A DNA stretch of 64,000 nt from Cavenderia fasciculata (taxonomy: Eukaryota; Evosea; Eumycetozoa; Acytosteliales; Cavenderiaceae), in contig NW_004457736.1 in the NCBI RefSeq assembly GCF_000203815.1, positions 1,302,001 to 1,366,000 on the forward strand. Direction: 5' to 3'. Positions 57,101 through 64,000 of the stretch are shown here, piece by piece. The first letter of the stretch is position 1; each line of letters begins with the position of its first letter. The position numbers and the translations under genes are program-made. Below the pieces are notes generated by a model. It did no database searches, was not told where the DNA came from, and saw only the letters and a program-made list of their open reading frames with translations.

Positions 57101-58887
57101 GTAACGTACAATCAACATCAAAACTATTGGATGCAATGAATAGATGGTCAACCTTTACAAATTTGAATCAAGCTATTAGAGTATTGGTCGCAGTTCCATC
57201 AACTCAAAGAAAGAATCAAGAAATTCAATTTATCGATGAAGTGGCTCGTGATATTTATGATCTCGAGATTGACTTGTGTTATGGAAGAAATGAATCAAAA
57301 GGTATCATTGAAATGTGTAGTCCACAATCAATCACTGCCATTACATTCTTTTTGGATAATGTTATCTTGACAGCATCACAAGACTCAATCATGGAATATG
57401 GTGCACTCAAAGTATACAACCTTCCCAAACCATTTGGATATGGTGGTCTTATTACCGCAGATATTGGAGGTATGTTGGTTGGTACTCTCGATGGTTTAAT
57501 ATGTGATATTAAAATGTATGCAACCAATAGTATTCCAGCTACCATGACAACGCTATGTAAACAAGCTGGTCCTATTGTTACTGCTACAACAGTCGCATCA
57601 TCAACAACCAATGGTGGACAAGTAATGACAGTTAGTGGAATGAACTTTGACAGTAATACAACTATCTTTATTGGAAAGAGTGAGTGTCTCTCAAAGACAG
57701 TGATTAGTGATACTCAAATAAGTTGTACCATTCCACCATCGTCTACATCATTCTATAATCTAGAAGTTAGAGCCAATACCAGTCAAATATCTCCATCCCA
57801 ACTACGATCACCACAATTCAATTACCTTGCACCCACTCTATCGACCATCACACCAAACACTAATTTGATTAGTTCAGGTGGTCAAATGCTCACAATCACT
57901 GGAACCAACTTTGGAAATAGTGTTGCCAACATTCAAGTATTGATTGAAAATAGTCGTAATTGTAGAGTCACTTCAGTCAGTCACACGACACTCTACTGTA
58001 TCACTCCACCATCAGTTGGTAATAACAAATGTGTTCACATTGTTATCTCAAATCTTGACCCCACTATTATGAAATCAACTAAATTTAATATTGATAGTTG
58101 TCTTGTCAATAATCTATCGTTCAAAGGTCCGAATATTACATCTGTTACTGGACAAGATCCAAATGAATTGGTTGAAATTGATGGACAAGGATTTGATGAT
58201 TACGATCATACACTCAAACCAATTGCATCATTCAACGGTCAAATGGTACAAGTTGAATCATTTGACAATAACAGGGTACAAGCAGTCATCCCACCATTCA
58301 AAGAACCACCAGTCAACCTACAAATAGAACAGCAACAATTATTAGCAAGTGCAACGTTTAACTATGGTAAACCATATGTTACAAGTGTATCGACACTCAA
58401 ACTTGGTGGTGGATTATTCAAGATGGAAGGATATGGATTAGGATCATCAAATTATGAAATTGATTATGTTAGATTGGATTCAACCGATATTAGTGCGTCA
58501 TGTCAAAGTTATAATAGATATGTTGAATGTTATATTCCAGGATACACAACATCAGGTCAATACATATTGACAGCATCGATCAATGGCGAAGTAGTTCTCT
58601 TCCAAAACAATGTCACACTCGATTCAAACAATATCACTCTAAACTATGGTATCAACTGTCAAGGTTGCGCACTTTTATTTGGTAAAAAGAATTATGCAGG
58701 TACCGATACCAAGCAGGTCACCGACACTATGATTGTCAAATTGGACCAAGATTACAATTCAGTATTTGTCGTACCAGGTTTTGAATTCCTTTTAGGTAAT
58801 AGTTCAACTACTCTTCAAGTTGTTAGAAATGATTTAAATATCCTTCAAATGAAAACTGGTCAATATGTTTCTGTCATGGAAAAATAA
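51189..58887 (+). CDS. Giant secreted DNase II/TIG-repeat protein with intact nuclease motifs
   Basis: Ten exons (51189-51570, 51682-52278, 52353-52610, 52694-52945, 53018-53347, 53426-54480, 54552-54773, 54850-55319, 55432-56448, 56532-58887) give 2312 residues. After a signal peptide (1-30) come about seven TIG/IPT domains (32-780), one per exon or nearly so. A DNase II domain spans about 787-1215: VDWWFTYKLA, MFFNDQ, the first HxK in AHLKGFFIFDE (about 901), GIHVMHSNPLFP, HFFCYEF, the second HxK in NDHAKMAFS (about 1160), and CVGD followed, across an intron, by GIRGGGSLCFQ. Then a conserved helical region, two or three more TIG domains (about 1875-2130) and a C-terminal CALLFGKKNYAGTD stretch. 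DNase II cuts DNA at acidic pH without metal. Extracellular or lysosomal DNA degradation is the natural inference. Confidence 0.85.
55329..55394 (+). repeat. AAAAC microsatellite in intron 8
   Basis: About thirteen uninterrupted AAAAC units between the donor at 55320 and the acceptor ending at 55431 of the DNase II/TIG gene. The perfect units suggest length polymorphism. Confidence 0.9.
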
Positions 58888-59234
58888 TTAAATAATTAAA
58901 TAATTAAATAACTAAATAAATAAATGTTTTTATAATTAAATATAATTATATGGTTTATGATTATATTCTCTTTAAAGATAGTGGCTATCCTGATAAAATA
59001 TATGTTGTACCACTAAAAATATCACCTAAATGATTAATAGAAAAAAAAAGATAATTAGACATAAGGTTTAAATGATTTTTGCTTTTTTAAAAAAGAACTT
59101 ACCCTTGAGTGTTGATGGAATACCCGAATAGAAAGAGCATGCATCAATATTTAAATATCTCCCACTTTTCTATTTTTTAATTTACTTTTTTTTTTTCCTT
59201 GGCATCACTTACTTCATTCTTAAATTAAATATAT
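58888..59234. other. Intergenic region with an exon-like minus-strand remnant
   Basis: On the minus strand, NIDACSFYSGIPSTLKG reads up to a good donor (GTAAGT, about 59095-59103); after an AT-rich intron with a TTTAG acceptor near 59027, DIFSGTTYILSG and a stop follow. No upstream coding sequence or start was found, so it may be the 3' end of a lost gene or a spliced non-coding transcript. Confidence 0.3.
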
Positions 59235-61233
59235 ATGGAAAATATGATAACAATCAAAGATATATTGTCTATTCTGACGATAAGAAGAAAGATATTCATT
59301 CAAGTTGAGCAATTATCCAAACTAGGAGGATATAAAGGTGCAATAAATGGGAAAAGATTGGTCGAGGTATTTGGTCTGATTGGAATGATCTCTAGGTATG
59401 GCATGCCTTGGGACTTTATCAAACACTATATAAATGCTGCAACAATCAATAGTATTGATACTACATTACGATTCAAGGCAATTATATGTTATATGCAACA
59501 TACAAATGCTACAGTTTACACTTTGGACAAATTACTCTCTCATCTATGGTATGAAGGTGGTGGTAGTGAAGATGATGATGATGATGGTTTTAAAGAACTT
59601 AAAGATCATCTAAATACACAACATTTTGATGTAATAGTAAAGAATAATAGATTAGATATATTACAATACATAAATGATCGTCATTTAAAAGACAACAACA
59701 ATAATAACAAAGAAGGAAAAGGAGGAGGAAGGATAATAAGAGTAACAAAACAAGCATTTGATAACGCATGTGAAAGAAGAGATAATTTAGAGTTGATCAC
59801 TTTTTTACATAATACTGGTAACACCTGTACATCTTTGGCAATGGATATAGCTGCATGTTATGGAAACATAAATATCATCCAATTCTTATATTTAAATCGT
59901 AGTGAAGGGTGTAGTGTATACGCTGTCAACGATGCTGCCACAGCCGGCCACATTGAAACTATTAAATATCTATTTGAAATTGGGTATAAAGAATGTTCAA
60001 AGAGTGCAATGGACAGGTACGTAACTGTACAATATTATTAGATACAATTATATTATATATCTAAAAGAATTATTATTTATTTATTTAAATATTTTTTGTT
60101 CCTCTCTAGAGCATCAATGAATGGGAATTTAGATGTAATAGAATATCTTGATAAACATTCTAATGTGGGGTGTACGACCAATGCAATGGACTGGGCAGCT
60201 GAGAATGATAGATTAGAAGTGCTTAAATGGCTACATATACATAGGGTGCACAACTGATGCTATGGACAAGGCCGCTGAGAATGATAGATTAGAGGTGGTT
60301 AAATGGTTACACGTGAATAGGACAGAGGGATGCACACCCCAAGCATTAGAATTGGCATGTCAAAATGGTCACATTGATATTGTTAGATGGCTACTTTTAA
60401 ACCGTACTGAAAAACCAACTGACCGATGTTTAATAAGAGCTGCTGGTATTAGTTCACTTGAATTGGTTCAATTATTGGAAGAGTATAGAGGAGGAGGAGG
60501 AGGAGACAATAATGTATATGATCATATTCATCCCGATGTAATCACATGGGCTGCTAATTATGGAAATATAAATGTTATAAAATACTTTTATTCAAGAGGT
60601 GTTTTAAAGCATACAACACCAGGATTACTCGGTAAAGCAATGTCATGTCGTAATTTAGAGATTATACAATTTCTGGTAGAAATTAGATCGGAACAAATTA
60701 CACCGGAATGTATCAACTATGCAGCTGGTCATGGTCTATTAGATACTATTAAATATTATCATCAAAAAGATAAAGAAATACATCATAATGGGTTCACAGC
60801 TACTGCTATGGATCGAGCCGCTTCAGGAGGACATTTGGAAATGGTAAAGTGGTTACATTTTAACCGTAGTGAAGGGTGCACTAAACAAGCTCTCGATAAT
60901 GCAGTATCAATACGCGGTGGCAAGGGACTAGATGTAGCTAGATTCTTACAAGCTAATCGAACTGAGGGATGCTCTAAATCAGCATATGTCTATACCATCG
61001 AATCAGGGTCATTAGAATCACTACACTTCCTACACGAATATTACCCCAATATTCAAGCATCTGCCCATGCAATTGAAGGTGCCGTCCTCTTGGGACACAC
61101 CGAAATCATTCATTTCATCTTGCACCATAGAAATGAAATGTATTCAACCCGATCCCTTACCATTGCCAATACACGAAATAGACTTGAAATAGTACATTTA
61201 TTTAATCAATTTCCAAATAGAAAAGAAAATTAA
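59235..61233 (+). pseudogene. Ankyrin-repeat protein gene with one frameshift
   Basis: The first exon is 59235-60016, the second starts at 60110; the intron has normal borders. The N-terminal 110 residues are non-repetitive, then ankyrin repeats of the dictyostelid kind follow (LAMDIAACYGNINIIQFLYL, VKWLHVNRTEGCT, TAMDRAASGGHLEMVKWLHF). In exon 2 the frame from 59235 stops at 60255-60257. By comparison with the neighbouring repeat units, about eight bases are missing near 60245, where HIHR should be followed by a TEGCT-like element; similarity resumes at once and runs in the other frame to 61233. One small deletion in an otherwise perfect repeat protein points to a recent break or an assembly error. 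If real, the product ends after about 308 residues. Such proteins belong to a very large dictyostelid family of unknown role. Confidence 0.7.
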
Positions 61234-61367
61234 ATAAATAATAAATATAAATAAATAAATAGATATTATTACTCTATGTTTAGATTTGAAATTAAATAAT
61301 TAAATAAAGTTCCTCTCCTACACTAGGTTGGAAATATATATTTATTATTACTTTTTACTTTTTACTT

Positions 61368-62205
61368 TTATTGTGGTTTTGATTTAACAACACCAACTTG
61401 AGCAGCTCTAACCAAACGATTATTTAATTTGTAACCATTCTTTACGACATGACCTACGGTTCCGTTTTCCTTGGTTGGATCGTTGATTTCAAAGATGGCA
61501 TTGTGGAGGTTGTAATCGAATTTTTCACCGAGTGGATCGAATCTTTCGAGACCATTGTTGCCCATGATCTTGAGGAATATTTTTTCGGTCATTTGAACAC
61601 CTTCGTGGAGTGACTTGAGGTCTGCATTTTCTTTTAATTGGGCTTCGTTGAATTGGGCCAAGGCCATTTCGAGTTGATCGACAACTTCGACCAAATCCTT
61701 TGCAAACGATTGGATACCAAACTTTTTGGCCTTGTCTGTCTCTTCCTTGCCGAGCTTACGAACATTTTCACGATCGGCAGCAATATATAACAATTGAGAG
61801 TGCTTGTCCTCCAATTGAGTCTTTAAATCTTTAATTTGTTCTTCCAATGTTAATTCTTTCTTTTCTTCAGTCTTGGTCGATTCTTCAGCAGCTGGTTTGC
61901 TTTCAGTTGTCATAAATCTCTTGTTGCTTGAAATTAAAATTGGTTGTGATGAAATACTATTAACAATATTGTTACGACTACTTGTCATTGTTGAAAGGTA
62001 TCCATATTGATTTGATCTCTACAAAACAAAAAAAAAGAGTAAATCAAATATAAAGAAGAAGAAGAAGAAGAAGAAGAAGAATCATATTAGTTATCTCTAT
62101 CTTTATCTTTTATCTATTTTTATATTTCTCTTTACTTACAACAACAAATTGAGAGGTCAATCTTAAAGTGGATGGTGAGAAAATCTTTGTTGAAATGTAA
62201 TTCAT
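61368..62205 (-). CDS. Mitochondrial GrpE nucleotide exchange factor
   Basis: Two exons (62140-62205, 61368-62018) give 238 residues. The first exon codes for a typical mitochondrial presequence, MNYISTKIFSPSTLRLTS: basic, Ser/Thr-rich and free of acidic residues. A Glu/Lys-rich linker leads into the long coiled coil (TLEEQIKDLKTQLEDKHSQ, then AADRENVRKLGKEETDKA), and the C-terminal beta domain ends with GERFDPLGEKFD-like FDPLGEKFDYNLHNAI, GTVGHVVKNGYKLNNRLVR and AAQVGVVKS. Length and order are standard. GrpE releases ADP from mitochondrial Hsp70 during protein import and folding. Without exon 1 the gene would lack its targeting signal, which supports the splice chosen. Confidence 0.9.
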
Positions 62206-62603
62206 CTTCTACCTCTATATATTATATATATATATATATATATATTATGTATTATTAATAAATAATTATTTTGAAACAAACTATGTATATAGTGCTTTGA
62301 AAAAAAACGAGTTGGCTCAGCTGAGAGAGGGATGATCACCGCACCCTGGAATGAAAAAAAATTAAATTAAAAAAAATTAAATTTCACTCAAACGAACGAA
62401 TTACGAATGTGCACTCAAACTGGCTTGCTCTCTCCCCAGGACCTATATACTAGTATGTGCATACAAATAACAAATAACAAATAACAAATAACAAATAACA
62501 AATAACAAATAACAAATATATATATCTATTCTATCTATCTCATCATCTCTTGATTGAAATGACTGATTAATCAATCAATCAAGATGTTTTTAGAGAGTTT
62601 AGT
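62206..62603. repeat. Intergenic region with a 7-base tandem repeat
   Basis: Between two minus-strand genes. It contains a TATATA tract (about 62222-62246), a duplicated AAAAAAATTAAATT unit (about 62355-62380) and seven perfect copies of CAAATAA (about 62464-62516). No gene is supported. Confidence 0.6.
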
Positions 62604-63326
62604 TTATTGTTGTGGTTTATTTGAAATGACAGAGTGACCAGCTTCAATGATGAATTGACCGACTTGTTTGAAATGAGCCATACCTGCGACATGACTGGCT
62701 GGAAGTGACAAGACTTTGGCATTCATACGCTTGGCAAAGAACTTTTGAAGTTCTGGAGGAACGACTCTATCATTTTCTGAAATTTGATACCACGTTGGCA
62801 TATTCTTCCAGGCACAGTGAGGTTGCATGTCGTCGAAACAACGTGCTAGGAATGGTTTCTGACAGGCGTCTAGGATCAACTTTTCTTGTTCACCTCCATC
62901 TTGACACATGTATTCAGAGAATTGGTTGCATGGCATACAGAGGTAGCCATTGTTATCAATGCTAGCTGGAATACCCTTTGATGGGAACTTGGCGAGTAGA
63001 CCATTGACAGTCTCGTCATTGTCTGGTGCAAGTGCTGCCATGTACACCAATCCTCTGACCTTGGGACACGAGTAAGCAGCTTCGGTAATGATACTACCAC
63101 CATAACTGTGACCAACCAACAGTACTGGACCATCCAACTTTTCAATAAGATTAACCAACAACTTTGCATCTTCGGCCAAACTAATATTGGTAAATTGCAT
63201 ACCATAGAAATTGAATCCAGCTTCCTTTAACATTGGCATAATCTTACCCCATGAACTTGATGCATCCAACCATGCTCCATGACACAATACTACATTTAAT
63301 CCGTTCTTATTTCCACAACAAGTCAT
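62604..63326 (-). CDS. Alpha/beta-hydrolase of the esterase/lipase type
   Basis: A single exon of 240 residues. It starts MTCCGNKNGLNVVLCHGAW with the oxyanion HG; the nucleophile elbow GHSYGGS holds the catalytic serine, ISENDRVVPPELQ the acid and LPASHVAGMAHF the histidine. The short lid region and the opening 'LCHGAWLDASSSWGKIMPML' recall bacterial salicylate-esterase/hydroxynitrile-lyase-like hydrolases (EstC family), which are widespread in bacteria and fungi. No signal peptide or intron is seen. The substrate is unknown. A cytosolic enzyme acting on small esters is the best guess; transfer from bacteria is possible but not shown. Confidence 0.85.
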   Translation of the reverse strand: MTCCGNKNGLNVVLCHGAWLDASSSWGKIMPMLKEAGFNFYGMQFTNISLAEDAKLLVNLIEKLDGPVLLVGHSYGGSIITEAAYSCPKVRGLVYMAALAPDNDETVNGLLAKFPSKGIPASIDNNGYLCMPCNQFSEYMCQDGGEQEKLILDACQKPFLARCFDDMQPHCAWKNMPTWYQISENDRVVPPELQKFFAKRMNAKVLSLPASHVAGMAHFKQVGQFIIEAGHSVISNKPQQ

Positions 63327-63672
63327 CTTGATTTAATTATTAATATTATTTAATTTAACAAACAAACAAATAAATTTGAAATTTAAATTTAATCCTCTCT
63401 TTTATTTATAACCTTCAAGTTTCATTTGAAATTGAACCATCCATCCATCCATGAATATAATTTATATATATATAATCCACTTTACATTTCAATTTCATTG
63501 ACTTTGTTTAACAAAATATATTCTCCAAAGTACAAACTACAAAAAATAATAAAATATGTGTGTTGTAAAAAACCGAGCGACACATTCATTCAAACATACT
63601 CCATAGATCATAGCATAGTGATAGATCATCATTCGCACATATATACATATACATACATATACATTAACAACA
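63327..63672. other. Divergent intergenic region
   Basis: AT-rich promoter region between the hydrolase and the exosome gene, with CCATCCATCCATC near 63438-63450 and a CATATACATA repeat close to the exosome start. Nothing else is seen. Confidence 0.5.
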
Positions 63673-64000
63673 ATGAATACAATAGTAACACCAGGTCAAA
63701 AACTATGTAAAGATACAGAATACATATCTTCGGAGGGTACCTATGTACACAAAGGGTCGATATACTCCTCAGTATTGGGTTTCTCTCACACTATCAAAAG
63801 AAATATAAATACAGATAATAATAATGAAACTACTACTACAAGTAGTAGTGGTAGTAGTAGTAGTATACCATCAGAATATAATAATAGTACTTCAGAAGAC
63901 AAAGTATGTGTATACTAAAAAAAAGACAAGAAGAAGAATTATTAAATTGACACATCAATCTTATCTTCAAATTTGAATTTGATTAGAGAGATTATATAGT
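63673..64000 (+). CDS. EXOSC1: Exosome subunit CSL4/EXOSC1, first exon (runs off the right edge)
   Basis: Exon 1 is 63673-63903 (77 residues), followed by a donor GTATGTG and intron sequence up to the edge. The N-terminus, VTPGQKLCKDTEYISSEGT with YVHKGSIYSSVLGF after it, is the conserved beginning of CSL4, the cap subunit of the RNA exosome. A Thr/Ser/Asn-rich insertion follows before the splice. The S1 RNA-binding domain and zinc ribbon must lie outside the window. Without a splice the frame would end at once (VCVY stop). Acts in the nucleus and cytoplasm in 3' to 5' RNA turnover. Confidence 0.8.

Noticed and set aside
59235-61233. Viral origin of the ankyrin gene
   Set aside because: Similar ankyrin repeats occur in giant viruses, but this type is abundant in dictyostelid genomes and the gene has a normal intron.
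62464-62516. Regular 7-base repeats examined as a CRISPR-like array
   Set aside because: A plain tandem microsatellite without spacers.

Overview
The window reads as nuclear DNA of a dictyostelid social amoeba. Coding DNA is AT-rich but clearly less so than in Dictyostelium discoideum. Introns are short and very AT-rich, with GT(A/G)AGT-type donors. Proteins carry Asn, Gln, Ser and Thr runs, intergenic DNA is full of microsatellites, and several families are typical of dictyostelids: a PSI/CTDC-repeat secreted protein, TIG-repeat surface proteins, 'NRTEGCT'-type ankyrin repeats and a Crinkler relic. I cannot name the species; a Cavenderia/Heterostelium-like genome would fit.

Layout. 1-5053: 5' end of an unidentified gene, a dipeptide epimerase of the enolase superfamily, and a cardiolipin-synthase-like phospholipase D. 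5917-14883: a tandem array of six copies of an F-box-like/leucine-rich family; three look whole, one is a fragment and two carry frameshifts. 15025-16783: a decayed Crinkler-type gene. 17101-18198: a J-domain protein fused to a mitochondrial-carrier-like domain. 18736-20725: a broken membrane-protein gene and the spliceosomal SNRNP27 gene. 21376-23958: a PSI-type secreted protein. 23959-25040: a gene-poor stretch with a retroelement crumb and a large inverted repeat. 25041-31479: 3-hydroxyacyl-CoA dehydratase, a TMEM198-like membrane protein, tubulin cofactor C and a short-chain dehydrogenase. 31480-37305: WDR59 of the GATOR2 complex. 37864-41626: an HPP-family membrane protein and an unrecognised 933-residue protein. 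42810-58887: two very large genes in head-to-head orientation, each coding for a secreted protein that joins a DNase II domain to TIG repeats. 59235-64000: a frameshifted ankyrin gene, mitochondrial GrpE, an alpha/beta hydrolase and the first exon of exosome subunit CSL4.

The most interesting part is the 16-kb pair of DNase II-TIG genes sharing a 1.3-kb divergent promoter. One copy keeps both HxK catalytic motifs; the other has lost the first histidine and changed the second lysine to arginine, so it looks like a non-catalytic partner or binding version. Other points of note are the J-domain/carrier fusion, the F-box-like array with a 26-base block identical in five copies, and several unexplained hairpins in intergenic DNA. 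The housekeeping genes look ordinary, and neighbours share no evident pathway, as expected in a eukaryote. Exon borders are my own reading of splice sites with reading-frame bookkeeping; no transcript data were available.
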